NCBI GenBank assembly: GCA_029931535.1
Contig: JAQPZY010001549.1
Coordinates: 912,501-976,500 of the forward strand
Length of the DNA: 64,000 nucleotides
Direction: 5' to 3'
Source: Margaritifera margaritifera
Lineage: Eukaryota > Mollusca > Bivalvia > Unionida > Margaritiferidae
Below the pieces are notes generated by a model. It was not told the origin of the DNA. It searched no databases and saw only the letters and a program-made list of their open reading frames with translations. The first letter of the stretch is position 1, and each line of letters opens with the position of its first letter. Made by a program: the position numbers and the translations under genes. Below, piece after piece: positions 12,748-24,902 of this stretch.

Positions 12748-12963
12748 CCATATATACTCGCGTATAACCCAGATCCAAATGTAAACAACATAGACCCTGA
12801 TCTGCAGTTGCATAATGCGCTGGCAGATCAGGGTCTATGTTATTTGTTCTATTGATTAATCCTTACAAACTGCATAGACCCAGATCTGCTGGCACATTAC
12901 GCGACGGCAGATCTGGTCTATGCAGTTTGCAGTCGGTATCGGCTTACATGCGAGTATACACGG
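12748..12963 (+). mobile_element. Palindromic MITE, copy 2
   Basis: Ends CCATATATACTCGCG and GCGAGTATACACGG between TA dinucleotides. Two internal hairpins (ACATAGACCCTGATCTGC and CATAGACCCAGATCTGC stems) are separated by the spacer TCTATTGATTAATCCTTAC. Confidence 0.92.
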
Positions 12964-13239
12964 TAAATATTATTACATTTATTAGTATTACCACTACTAT
13001 TGACAGCATTGAGAAGAAACTACATCTGGGAACCCAAAACTGTTGCGTCTCAAAGCAGGTGGTCCTTTTTGTACATAGAAAGACTTATTGCAGAAATGTT
13101 TGATTTTTGTTACTTAAGTAGCAGAAATATGAATGTGGGTCCATTTTTTAACCATAAAAATCAAATCTTGGTGGCTCAACCATTAAACTATGACTTTTCT
13201 AGTCTTCTGCTACTACCATCACATTGAACTGCAACTACT

Positions 13240-13361
13240 ACTGTTACTAACATTATTATTATTGGTAGTAGTAGTATTAGTACATGTATTAGTATTATTA
13301 TTATTATTATTATTAATTAATTAATTAATTAATTATTATTATTATCTATATTATTATTATT
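13240..13361. repeat. ATT/ATTA microsatellite
   Basis: Runs of ATT and TTAA units directly before a compound repeat. Confidence 0.9.
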
Positions 13362-14808
13362 AGCTCTACTGGTCATAGACCAGAAGAGCTAATGGGATGG
13401 TCTGTCATCTGTCATCCATCCAGCTGTTAGCACAAGTTTGTTATTGCCTCCTAAACTACTTTGGAGGATTACTTTGAAACTTTACACACACATTCATCCC
13501 ATGGTCTAGTTGGTCCTAAATGAAAATGGTGCTGCTCAGACATTCAATATAGCTGAGTGGCCATCTTGAAAATCTTGTTATTGCTACTCCTCCTGAATGG
13601 ATGGTTGTATCAACATGGGGTTTTCACTAAGACTTCTTATGATGTCTTCTTGGTCTGAATTGAAAATGGTGCCGATCTGAAGTGCAATATGGCCACCATG
13701 GTGGCCATCTTGAAAATCTTGTTGTCACTACTCCTCCTACATAGATGGTATACTATCTGTCATCGGGCTGAACAAGTTTGTTATCGCTACTCCTAAACTA
13801 CTTGTCGTAGTGGCCATCTTGAAAATCTTGTTATAGCTACTACTCCTGAATGGATGGTCATATCAACATGGGATTTTCATTGAAAGACTTCTTATGATGT
13901 CTAGTTGGACCTAAATTAAAATGGTGCTGATCTGACGTCCAATTTGGCCGCCATGGGAGCCATATTTAAAATGTTCTTATCGCTACTCCTGTATGGATGA
14001 TCATATCAACATAGGTTTTTCGCTAAAAGACTTCTTATGATGTCTAGTTGATCCTAAATGAAAATGGTGTGATCTGATGTACAATATGGTCACCATGAAC
14101 CATGACAGCCATCTTGAAAATCGTATCGCTACTCCTCCTACATGGATGGTCATATGAACATGGGGTTTCACTAAAAGACTTCGTATGGTGTCTAGTTGGT
14201 GCCGATTTGACGTCTACTATATTTGAACAGAAAGTCATATTGATGTGGGGTTTTCACCAGAATTCTTATGATGTTCAGTTGATCATAAATGAAAATGGTC
14301 CCAATCTGATGTCCAGTGTGGCCACCACAGCAGCCATCTTGAAAATCTTGTTATTGCTATTCCTGAATGGAAAGTCATATCTTGAAAATATTGTCTCTAC
14401 TCCTGTCTAAATGGATGGCTATATGAACATGGGGTTTTCACCAATAGACTTCTTATGATACCTAATTGGTCCTAAACGAAAATGGTGCCAGTCATACATC
14501 CAATATGGCTGCCAAGACTGTCTCAAAAATCTTGTTGTCACTATTCCCCCAGAATGGATGATCATTATGACATGGGGATTTGACCAAACGACTTCTGATA
14601 ATGTCTGCTTTGTCCTAAATGAAAATGGTTCCAAGATGACAACCAATATATGTAGCACAGCAGCTAATTTGAAAATCTTGTTATCACTGAAGAATATCAG
14701 AGATGGTTTCAACACTTGACAGATAAAAGGAAGAAATGGTCTTATCTTAAATTCCTAGAAATTCTTTTCACCCAGTAGAGCATCAATCCTTTTGAGGGAC
14801 TCTTGTTA
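13362..14808 (+). mobile_element. Compound interspersed repeat, copy 1 (about 1.45 kb)
   Basis: It begins with a 29-nt hairpin (AGCTCTACTGG...CCAGAAGAGCT) and ends TTTGAGGGACTCTTGTTAT. Between these lie about nine degenerate units of 130-150 bp, each with ATCTTGAAAATCTTGTTA, CTACTCCT, ACATGGGGTTTTCAC, AAAGACTTCTTATGATGTCT and GTCCTAAATGAAAATGGTG. The same head, units and tail recur at 19989-21498. Superfamily unknown. Open frames inside are repeat artefacts. Confidence 0.75.
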
Positions 14809-14994
14809 TTATTATTATAGACAATTTTGTTGTTGTAAAGCCTGTTTTGAGAGACCACCCTTTCCAGAAACAAAAATTAGTCTCTGAAGACAGGTCATTT
14901 GTCAAATGAGGTCATCATACATATAACAAATTAATCCATGCATTAAGAATCTGGTATTTCAAGATGTGTTCTCTCATAGCAGGGCTCTTTCAAG

Positions 14995-14996
<2 letters not shown>

Positions 14997-15047
<51 letters not shown>
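14997..15047 (+). repeat. ATT microsatellite abutting the exon 1 acceptor
   Basis: About 17 uninterrupted ATT units ending directly before TTTCAG of the acceptor at 15051. It occupies the place of the normal polypyrimidine tract. Confidence 0.95.
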
Positions 15048-15051
15048 TCAG

Positions 15052-15204
15052 ACCACTACAGGATTCTGCCATCAGGAAATCTGCTGATCACCAATGTCAC
15101 ACAAGAGGACCAGGGCCAGTACCAGTGTGTGGCATACAACACTGTACGGGACAAGACACGTACTTCAAATCATGTCATACATGTACATGTCCTCACTACT
15201 GTTG
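15052..15204 (+). CDS. ihog-like: Window exon 1: C-terminal half of an Ig domain (probably Ig2)
   Basis: A phase 1-1 exon of 153 nt (residues 1-50). The acceptor is TTTCAG ending at 15051 and the donor is GTAAGA from 15205. The peptide has the F-G part of an I-set Ig fold: a LPSGNLLI strand, then EDQGQYQCVAYN, the D.G.Y.C motif around the second disulphide cysteine. An N-glycosylation sequon (NVT) precedes it. The matching first half, with the first cysteine and core tryptophan, should be an upstream phase-1 exon, and none was found in 1-15051. The acceptor is unusual because an ATT microsatellite runs right up to it, leaving only a very short pyrimidine tract. The last base g joins the next exon to give Val. 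Confidence 0.85.
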
Positions 15205-15379
15205 GTAAGATGAACAAGTTCTTATATAAACATAGTGGAATCAGGCCTCAGTTTGCCATATTTGTTCATATATAATGCTAGTTTTTGTTCAACCAGATTT
15301 TCATGTGATTATGAGAGATTTACACCAGGTGAGAGTCTGGTAAAAGTCTGTACAATTGATTGTTACCTATAGTTGTCAC

Positions 15380-15755
15380 TACATGAGCAAACGGCCTATT
15401 GAGCTTATGGTATTGCCATTGTATCCGTCATCCATCTCTCAACATTTGCTTGTTACCACTCCGAAGGCCATGTTTTTGATCCAATTTTGATCAAACTTGT
15501 AAATATAGCCTTACATCATCAGTATCTCGGATGAGTAATGAATATGAGCGAGATCTATGCATATTAATGAGGTGATCTTGCATCTGATTAAGTTGTTTCC
15601 TATTCTGGAGGCCATATTTCGGATCTAATTTTTACTAAACTTGGAATATATGCTTATACACGTATCATCAATATCTCAGACAAGTTTCAGAATTTGTGAG
15701 ATCCATGCATATTATTGAGGTTATCTTGCATCTGATTGGCTCATCTTGTTACCTC
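15380..15755. repeat. Degenerate tandem repeat, about 190 bp x 2
   Basis: Two units share GGCCATGTTT or GGCCATATTTCGGATC, CATCA(G/A)TATCTC and ATGCATATTAATGAGGTGAT. Related to 5730-5945. Confidence 0.6.
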
Positions 15756-15774
15756 AATGTGCAATGGGCACAGA

Positions 15775-16110
15775 TCCACAATGGGTAGATCCATAATGGG
15801 TAGGAATCAGGGATAGATCTGCAGTGGGCAGGGATCAGGGATATACAGTGGGTATGGATCAGGAATATGCACTGGGCGGAAATCAGCATTGGGCAGGGAT
15901 CTGCAACTGACAGATATCTGCAGGGAACAATGATACACAGTGGGCAGATATCAGCAGTGGGGAGGATTCAGAGATACACCATGGGCAGAGATCTGCAGTG
16001 GGTGGAGATAAGGGATATGCAGTGGACAGGGATCGGCAACTGTCATAAATCTGCAGTGATCAGGGATACACAACAATTGGCAGGTATCTGCAATGAGCAT
16101 GGATATGGAA
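15775..16110. repeat. Degenerate minisatellite (GCAGTGGGCAGGGATCAG-like)
   Basis: Many imperfect copies of ATCTGCAGTGGGCAGGGATC with period variants near 24-36 bp. The open frame at 15867 is an artefact of the repeat. Confidence 0.75.
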
Positions 16111-16149
16111 TACTACCGTATTGTACCAATGTATAATATAAACAGTAAC

Positions 16150-16420
16150 ACCCATTGGTAAACAGCCAGATCCACTGCAGCATAATGGATCAGAAGATTA
16201 GAACCACTTTGTTTGCTTGAAATAGAAGTAGAACAGACATGATCTAGCAGTATATTATGTGATGGCAGATCTAGGTTTACACTACAGTTAAGTGGGCATT
16301 ATACATGAAGAATGTGGAGAAATGTCTCTGGGCAAGACACATTACACAGTTGCCTTAGCCCAGTATAACCTTACATGTGTTCATGAGCCATGAAACTAAG
16401 ACAAACTAAACAACAACCAG
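16150..16420. repeat. MITE and SINE fragments (weak)
   Basis: AGCCAGATCCACTGCAGCAT and TGTGATGGCAGATCTAGG recall the palindromic MITE. CTCTGGGCAAGACACATTAC recalls the 3' part of the SINEs elsewhere in the window. Both are too diverged to place ends. Confidence 0.35.
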
Positions 16421-16449
16421 TTAGTACATGAATAAATAGGGTATTTGGC

Positions 16450-17480
16450 TATTTTTTCATTTGTTACACCCTCAATATATTTGTCCCTATTTCACCTACA
16501 CTATTGAAAATTGGCATGTGGATGCATCTTAGCAAGAGTAACTCTACCGTACTTTAACTGGGTCACTGTGATTTAATGTTCATGCTTGTGGGACTTGTAT
16601 TTTCAGCCATTTGTTCATTATTCATGCAATATATTGGACCCTATTTCACCTACACTCTTTCAAATTGGTATGTGGATGCATCTTTAACAGTGTAACTCAA
16701 CCATACCCTGACTAGATCACTGTGACCTTATTTTCACAATTAAGGGACTCTGAATTTTCAGCCATTCATTCTTTATGCCCTCAATCTCTTGGACCCTATT
16801 TCACCTACACATGAAAATTGGAACATGGATGCATCTTGGGGAGAGTAACATGGCTGTACCAAACCTAGGTCACTCTGACCTAATTTTCACATTCTCAGTG
16901 ACATTTGTTTTTTCAACTATTCATTCATTACACCCTCAATATCTTTAACTCTTACACCTCACTGATGAAAATTGTTATGTGGATGTATCTCAAGTAACTC
17001 TACCTCACTGACTTAATTTTCATGCTTGAGTGTCATTTATATTTTCAGCTATCCATTCCACACACTTGCAATTATCTTCGACCCTTTTTCACCTACTCAT
17101 GAAAATTAGTTTTTGGATGCATCTCATTGAGAGTATCTCAGCCATACCCAAACTAGGTCACTGTGACCTAATTTGCACACTTGAGTGACTTGTGTATTTT
17201 CAGCTATTAATTCGTAAAAACCATCAATCACATGGACCCTATTTTACCTAATACATGAAAATTTATATGTGGTTGTATCTCGAGGAGGGTAAATCAGCTA
17301 TACCAAACTAGGTTACTATGATCTAATTTTCATTTTCAGTTGAGTCATGTTTGTAATTTCAGTCATTTGTCTGTTGCATCCTCTGTATCTCAAACCTTAC
17401 TGCATTTTGACTAATCAAACTTTGTTTCAGTCCTACAATGATGAAAGTTCGTATGATGATGCATCTTAATCAGTAGTATA
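16450..17480. repeat. Degenerate tandem repeat, about 165 bp x 6
   Basis: Six units contain CCCTATTTCACCTACAC, GAAAATTG, TGTGGATGCATCTT, AACTC(T/A)ACC, GGTCACTGTGACCTAATTTT and TTTTCAGCCATTCATTC. No coding signal. Confidence 0.75.
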
Positions 17481-17504
17481 TTTGCAGTAATATTTCCTTC
17501 TCCA

Positions 17505-17715
17505 CATGGTGGCTTAATCATTACCTTCAACTTGCAAGCAGTGGGTACTTGGGTTCGTATTCTGTCTAGGTCAGCCTAAATCCTCTGTCATGACATATCA
17601 CTTTGCAAGGCTCTTAAATCCCACTGCCTGGGCATCAATCTTTAATACCAGTCTGTATATTGACTGCTATTACTAATGTGCTCTTGTTGGCGAAGGGGAT
17701 TCTGGTTTTACTTAT
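17505..17715 (+). mobile_element. tRNA-derived SINE (diverged)
   Basis: A box A-like TGGCTTAATCA and a box B-like GGGTTCGTATTCTG are spaced as in a tRNA head, followed by a CAGCCTAAATCC...CAAGGCTC body resembling the other SINEs here. No intact tRNA fold. Confidence 0.5.
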
Positions 17716-17849
17716 AAACATCTTGTTTGTCTTTCATAGTTTCAGAGATGTAGAATAGACCCGATGCGCTTTCCTGCATATTGCAAGAGATGGCCAACAG
17801 AGACAGGAGCCACTGTGGCTAACGGAGACAGGAACCACTGTAGTTAGTA

Positions 17850-18005
17850 TATCAAACTCACGACTGAAAGGGTGTTGCACAAATCCAACCATAGGATCGT
17901 CCTGTGTCAGCTGCTGTGGCATGTCCTGGGCAAGGCACTTGACTCCAATGGCCTTGGCACTAAATAACCTATTTGTGTTGCTGTGTCATAAAACACCAAA
18001 CCACC
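17850..18005 (+). mobile_element. SINE 3' body fragment
   Basis: GTCAGCTGCTGTGGCATGTC then CTGGGCAAGGCACTTGACTC, shared with the SINE bodies at 26700 and 40280. No box A or B remains. Confidence 0.5.
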
Positions 18006-18009
18006 ATAG

Positions 18010-18720
18010 TTAGGTTCCTTGGTTGTTATATTTAGATCAGGAAATATCTTATCATGGCATTATGGTCTGCAACATTTTGTTTCCAAAATACTGTAACTAA
18101 TAGCTTGTCGGCTCCAAGAGTTTATTGGGGAGATATGGTTGTTTTGCTTTCAGTGATACAGGTATCTGCAGATTAACATGCAGTGTATGCTATAAACAAA
18201 GCCACAAGGCCAAGGTGCACTCATTCTTTAGCCTGCTGTATCTATTAGCCTGGCTTGGATGTTGAGTTTTGAGCACAACCCAAGATTTCTGGTGGAGCTC
18301 AGATAATAAATATTCATTATAGATTTCTGTGTGGGACCACCAAGGATGTTTTTAAGACCTGGATCTGTATCCATTGTTGCCAGATTAACATTGTTAAGGA
18401 GGTTTTAAAGGGATAAAAAAACAGTCATTGAGTTGACATTAAAAAATGTCTTTCAGTAATAGCAAGACTTGTGATAATGACTGGATGATACTTTTCTATA
18501 GCAAGTACATTATCACTGTTCAGTTAGGTCAGGTTTCCTTGTTTGTGTTAAAGACACAAATAGGAATTAATTGATATTTGCATGTTGTGTAAGAAACTAT
18601 CATTGCCCTTTTGAACAAGTTTTTTTATAACATTTAAAAATTATTAACAAGTTAAGAGCAGTGCCCTGCAGCTCTGTATCTTTCTTAATATCTCAATATG
18701 AGCAACTGAATAATAATAAT
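18010..18720. other. Non-coding intron stretch, nothing recognised
   Basis: AT-rich intron sequence without open exons or clear repeats. Confidence 0.5.
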
Positions 18721-18725
18721 AATTA

Positions 18726-18942
18726 CTGTATATATTTGCGTATAAACCGGGTCCAAATGCAAACAACATAGACCATGATCTGCCATCGCATACTGTGCCA
18801 GCAGATCATGATCTTTGTTGTTTGTTCTACTGATTAGTCCTTACAAACTGCATAGACCCAGATCTGCTGGTGCATTATGCGATGGCAGATCTGGGTCTGT
18901 GCAGTTTGCAGTTGGTATTGGCCTATATGCGAGTATATACGG
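18726..18942 (+). mobile_element. Palindromic MITE, copy 3
   Basis: Full-length 217 bp with TA flanks, ends CTGTATATATTTGCG and GCGAGTATATACGG, and both internal hairpins. Confidence 0.93.
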
Positions 18943-18949
18943 TAGTAGT

Positions 18950-19985
18950 ATTTTGTCCTTAAAATATGCAAACATATTTGGCAATATCTGCTTGAATCCA
19001 ATTTATCAACAAAATTCAGTAACTTTTATTAATAGATGATACAATGATAACTTTTTTCTAAATAGGATTGAAGAATTAACAAAAAACAAGAACAAAAACT
19101 GTTTGTTGCATTCCTAGAAAATATAGTGGCAGAGTCCATCTATTGATTAAAATGCTGAAATATTGTCCGATTCTTCTTAAAAAAATGTAATTCTCTTAAT
19201 ATTCTTAATTTAAAATGGAATTAAATTTTGCAATGAAACCAATAGATTTTTTAAGAATTTTAAATTCAGCACATTTTTTTGTTTCAAAGCATATTTTAAA
19301 TTACTGTTTATTTATTTTCTTGTGTGTGTATCAGTTTTCACAGTTTTGGGGAAAATAATGACATTTTTGTTGGCATTTAAATTTATGGAATGGGGAAGGG
19401 GTCAGATTATTTTGATAGAACGGTTATTGTTCATTGGGTCTTTAAATTCATTTTTTGTGGCAACCATGAAATCCACCAAACTTGGTACCTCATAAATAGT
19501 GTCTTCACAATATTCTGATAATAAGATAGGAGTATCGAGTTTTAGTTGTTTTACATCTCACGTCTACATGATGATATTTTGTTTCTCTCCTCTTTTTAAC
19601 CCTCCTGTTGCTTTTATGTTACCCACTGCTGTTCACTGAAACATAGTATGCCACACCAACCCTTCTAGTTTACCAGTTATCATAATTATATAAAGATAAT
19701 ACACGATCTGTTTCAGTCTAAGTTCTCATGTGGCTCTCTTCTCCTGTAAATTAGATTCCTCAGAAATATATGCCAAATTTTCTTCAGCTGTAAAGCTCTG
19801 TTGCTCTGACTAAAATGTGGCACCTGCTGATTCTGTTTTTTTAAAAAAAGAAAAAAATTCCAGTTGTATAAGGATTTGGGGTAAGAGAGGGAGTTGTATT
19901 GTTAGTAAAAAGATTTTGTACATATTTATATATATATATAAACCTTGTGATTTTTTGTTTAAGGTTAATGATAGAACAGTTACTT
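18950..19985. other. Non-coding intron stretch
   Basis: AT-rich, including a short TA run near 19926. Nothing else recognised. Confidence 0.5.
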
Positions 19986-19988
19986 GTT

Positions 19989-21498
19989 AGCTCTACTGGT
20001 CATAGACCAGAAGAGCTTATGGGATGGTCTGTTGTCCGTTTTCTGTCATCCAATGTCCGTCCATCCTTCCTTCCATTAGCACAAGTATGTTATCGCTACT
20101 CCTAAACTTCGTGGACAATTGCCTTGAAACTTGCCACACACATTCATCCCATGGTCTAATTGGTCCTAAATGAAAAAGGTGCTGCTCAGACATCCAATAT
20201 GGCCACCTCAGTGACCATCTTGAAAATCTTGTTATTGCTACTCCTCCTGAATAGATAGTCATATCAACATGGGGTTTCACTAAAAGACTTCTTATGATGT
20301 CTAGTTGGTCCTAAATGAAAATGGTGCTGATCTGGGGGTCCAATATGACAGCCATCTTGAAAATCTTGTTATTGCTACTCCTCCTATGTGGATAGTCATA
20401 TCAACATGGATTTTTCACTAAAAGACTTCTTATGATGTTCAGTTAGTCATAAATAAAAATGGTGCCAATCTGACATCTAAAATGGCCACCTTGGCAGCAG
20501 TCTTGAAAATCTTCTTATTGCAACTCCTTCTGAACAGGAAGTTATATTGATGTGGGGTTTTCACTAGAAGACTTCTTATGATGTCCAGTTGGTCTTAAAT
20601 GAACATGGTGCTGATCTAACATCCAATATGGCCTCCACACAGCGGTCATCTTTAAAATCTTGTTATTGCAACTCCTCCTGAACAGAAAGTCATATTGACA
20701 AGGCGTTTTCACCAAAAGACTTCATATGATGTCTAGCAGGTCCTAAATGAAAATGGTGCTGATCTGGTGTCTAATATGGCTGCCACAGCGGCCAGCTTGA
20801 AAATCTTTTTATCACTACTTCTCCTGAATGAATGGTAATATCATCATGGGTTTTTTACTAAAAGACTTATAATGTTTTGTTGATCTTAAATTAAAATGGT
20901 GCTGATCTAACGTCCAATATGCGGCCATCTTGAAAATCTTGTTTTAGCCACTCCTCTTAAAGGGAAAGTCATTTTGAAATGGGGTTTTTATCAGAAAAGT
21001 TCTTATGGTGTCTTCTTGGTCCAAAATGAAAATTACTAACCCTCAATATGGCCACCATGGGCACTATCTTTAAAATATTGTTTTCCCTACTCCCAAATGG
21101 ATGGCTTTTTCAGCATGGGTTTTTTACCAATAGACTTCTTGTAATACCTAGTTGGTCCTAAATGAAAATGGTGCCAGTCATACATTAAATATGGCTGCCA
21201 TGAAGGCTGTTGTGGAAATCTTGTTGTCATTACTCCAACTGAATGAATGATCATTATTACATGGGATTTTGACCAAAAGACCTCTGATGATGCCTACTTT
21301 GTTCTAAAGGAATCTGGTGCCAATCTGACATCCAGTATGTCCTCCACAGCAGCTAATTTGACAATCTCGTTATCACTGAAAAATATCAGAGATGGTTTCA
21401 ACACTCAGCAGTTAAAAGGAAGTAGTGGTCTTATGTTGAATTCCTAGAAATTCTTCTTGCCCACTAGAACATCAGTCCTTTCAAGGGACTCTTGTTAT
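19989..21498 (+). mobile_element. Compound interspersed repeat, copy 2 (about 1.5 kb)
   Basis: The same 29-nt head hairpin, about ten internal units of 130-150 bp, and the same tail (AAGGGACTCTTGTTAT) as at 13362-14808. The shared tail CACAGCAGCTAATTTG...AATATCAGAGATGG shows that the two copies are one family. Confidence 0.8.
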
Positions 21499-22082
21499 AT
21501 CTTCACATGTCATGATAACTACTCAAATGAAGTTTTTAGGTAGTTTTTTCTTTTAGGTTTTAAGTTTATTTTCAAGATTTATAAAGTTTTGAGCATTCTT
21601 TCAATTTGATTATTGCATATCAAAGTTTATCCCAAATGACTTCTTTGAATTTCCACTTTATTCTTCACTGATACCCATAATCTTGTAATTTTAATGTGAA
21701 AAGTCTGTCAAAAAGAATACGAAAAAACTGCTCTATTTACTCCCTGTAGTATAGTGATATTTAGAGAATTTATGAGGTTTTAGTCTTTTCATCAGTTAGT
21801 CTCGAATCCTTGCATAAGTAAGGGAGGGAAATGTGAATATTTTTTCTTCAGATTTGTTTGACCTAATTTTCTTTTGGTCAACATGGTCTTTCAATGCCTT
21901 TAAAGTACAAATCACATTTTTCATTGGGCCTACTCAGTTGGAAGAAAGGGGAACATTCATCACCCAAACAGCATTCAGCCCTTTTCTTGCCAAGGTTGGT
22001 CACAGAAACAGTTACAGAAGATTTAACAATATAATAAGCCAGCAGTTTTAACACAACATTTGAAAAAAGTGAAATTTTCTTT

Positions 22083-22690
22083 GACATTAAATCAACTCAT
22101 TTAGTGCTTCAAAATAATGTTAAACTTTGATAAAATGTAGCCTGTTGTATTCAAATGTGACATTAAATCAACTCATTTAGTGCTTCAAAATAATGTTAAA
22201 CTTTGATAAAATGTATCCTGTTGTATTCAAATGTGACATTAAATCAACTCATTTAGTGCTTCAAAATAATGTTAAACTTTGATAAAATGTAGCCTGTTGT
22301 ATTCAAATGTGACATTAAATCAACTCATTTAGTGCTTCAAAATAATGTTAAACTTTTATAAAATGTATCCTGTTGTATTCAAATGTGACATTAAATCAAC
22401 TCATTTAGTGCTTCAAAATAATGTTAAACTTTGATAAAATGTAGCCTGTTGTATTCAAATGTGACATTAAATCAACTCATTTAGTGCTTCAAAATAATGT
22501 TAAACTTTGATAAAATGTAGCCTGTTGTATTCAAATGTGACATTAAATCAACTCATTTAGTGCTTCAAAATAATTTTAAACTTTGATAAAATGTAGCCTG
22601 TTGTATTCAAATGTGACATTAAATCAACTCATTTAGTGCTTCAAAATAATGTTAAACTTTGATAAAATGTATCCTGTTGTATTCAAATGT
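22083..22690 (+). repeat. Tandem satellite, 76 bp x exactly 8
   Basis: Eight copies of a 76-bp unit (GACATTAAATCAACTCATTT ... TTGTATTCAAATGT), nearly identical except for AGCC/ATCC and GATA/TATA variants, filling 608 bp. High identity suggests recent expansion. Confidence 0.95.
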
Positions 22691-22799
22691 GAACTATAAG
22701 AAAATTGAGGTATTTCAGCAGTTAGAGGGTTAAACTGCTGGATTGTGTGCATTTGTGATACCCACAGTCTTCTATTTTCCCTGTGATCTTTCTTGATTT

Positions 22800-22875
22800 A
22801 TGCCCAATTTAAAGACATGCCTGACTTGGTGCACCCAATTTAAAGACATGCCTGACTTGTTGCACCCAATTTAAC
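22800..22875. repeat. Short tandem repeat, about 33 bp x 2
   Basis: Two copies of CCAATTTAAAGACATGCCTG plus ACTTG(G/T)TGCAC. Confidence 0.75.
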
Positions 22876-22879
22876 CCTA

Positions 22880-24080
22880 GTGCTCTGACAGAATATTAAT
22901 GTGCACAAAGTCCACTTTCTCTTCTGTCTTGTCAAGATTTCATTTACAGAGTATTTTACTTTGCGTAAAGCCATGCTTTTGGATTAACCAGCCCTTGAAT
23001 GTCTGAAACCTATCAATTGATCCCCACAAAAAAAGACATTTTCCTAACCTGCTTTAACACATGAGGTGATTGGCAGAGGGAAGTTTATTGCATTTAATGA
23101 TGCTTTGACTACCATAACCCAAGTGCAAAAATACCTTTCCCAAAGGACTGAAATTCTTTCTATGGGGCAGGTCTTGATATAAAACCCTAATTAATACAAA
23201 ATCATTACCTCTTTACTTCCTCCATGATAACTACAAGTAAAATTAAAACTGCACTTGACAAATTGTCTTGTTTTATAGTTTTATGGGTGTATTTTTTTAC
23301 ATGGGTGTGAGTTAGAAATACTTGAGAAATGCAAGAATTTTGAGATGCAAATTTAAAGGGCACCAGCAAGATGTTTCCATTGCCAAGCTTCATTAAGGCT
23401 GTTAATTCAAATTAATGATCAGTAAGATTCTTCCCAAGACCTGAAGCAGTTCTTATTTTGCTATATTGAAAGATAAACCTCGCTTAAAAAACTAGCATAC
23501 TGCAGGAACTTCAGCTGCCTACAGTGTTTGGCTTTTTCAACTTGTTTTTCCACACCATAAATTTGGTAGGGCATCAGAACTCGAGATAAGCAATATATTT
23601 GCACATTTTGTGCAGACAATTCAGCTCAAAATGCATAAAGAAATTCTTAAATGCATTAAAATTACTCAAAACAATATAATTTTAAGCATTTAGTCTAGAG
23701 TTGTCAGCAAATTGCTCCTGTCAAAAGTGCAGTCCATGTTGTATTATGGAACACTCGATCAACATAAACTATGCTTTCAGTTCATTTTCCAGATGTTCAT
23801 TGCATGTTTTAAATGATCGTACTTCATCACTGTGAGAACACTTATCTAGACAGAGCCATATAATCATATGCATCCTGAACTCATCTTAGTCACTAAGCAG
23901 TTTGGCACATTTAAAAATCGTGATTAACATCTTGATAATTAAGACTCGGTCTAGTAGTGCATGATTTTTGCTTTGCACTGGTGACAAAATACAACATTGA
24001 ATTTCAAAAGACACAAATAGTAACAAACCAGGGAGTTAAATATCCAGTTTAATTAATTCTTATTTAGGGCTCTAAGCATA
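22880..24080. other. Non-coding intron stretch, nothing recognised
   Basis: Ordinary AT-rich intron sequence. Confidence 0.5.
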
Positions 24081-24084
24081 CAAA

Positions 24085-24900
24085 TTATTGTTGACCAGTA
24101 TACCAATGTTAACAGAGTTATTGCCCTTTTTCCATCCATACTGCATCTCCATTACAGCGCATCCTTGTAAGCAGGATACCAGTTGCTCGGGAACCATTCA
24201 AAATATTGTGATTCCATATGGTGTGTCCATAGATTTAGATTTGCCTTTTATGGGTTTTGTCTCATTGACTCCATTTTTAACTGAGTTTGGCCCTTGACAG
24301 TTAACTTCATATCTTCATATTTTATGTCGTTTGTAACCAGCATAGTTCAAGGATCATTCAACATATTCTTGGGCAATTTGGTATCAGCATTGTCTCATAG
24401 ACTTGCATGTGCCTTTTATGGGTTTAGCCTTGTTCAGAAGATTTATGGCCCCTTGATTGCTCGTCCTCCTGACTTTGGTTTGTGCAAAATAACTTTACCA
24501 AAATTTGCTGGATTTGAACCAAATTTGGTATGTGGCTTCAGACTGAAGAGACTTTTAGTCACTTTGATTTCCAGCATTTCATTACATCATTTACAGGAGT
24601 TATGGCCCCTGATTAACAACCTTCCTGACTTTGGTTTCCGCAGCATAACTTTACTGAGCTGTGTTGGTTGCATTTATACATGTACTGAGACCTTGAATTC
24701 ATTTGATTTACAGCATTCCACAACAACATTTACAGGAGTTATGACCCCTGATTGCCCATTTATCTTACTTTTTTTTCCACAGGACAACTTTGGAATGCAG
24801 CTTTAAATTGATGAGACTTTGAACAAATTTAATTTCAATTGGTCTTCATTATCATCTAGAAGAGTTAGGGCCTATGATTGCCCTTCCTCCTAACTCTGTT
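24085..24900. repeat. Degenerate tandem repeat, about 170-bp units
   Basis: Units recur with GAGTTATGGCCCCTGATT, CTTCCTGACTTTGGTTT and ATTTCCAGCATT near 24120, 24440, 24600, 24740 and 24860. A 170-codon open frame at 24294-24806 simply spans these units and shows no domain. Confidence 0.6.
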
Positions 24901-24902
24901 TA

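Noticed and set aside
15867..16136. Plus-strand frame with repeated GRDLQW-like peptides
   Set aside because: It comes from the GCAGTGGGCAGGGATC minisatellite.
22083..22690. CRISPR-like array (regular 76-bp repeats)
   Set aside because: There are no unique spacers between repeats, and the context is a eukaryotic intron: simple satellite.
24294..24806. 170-codon plus-strand open frame, the longest in the window
   Set aside because: It runs across several diverged copies of a non-coding tandem unit (GAGTTATGGCCCCTGATT...), has no domain, and has no splice or start context.
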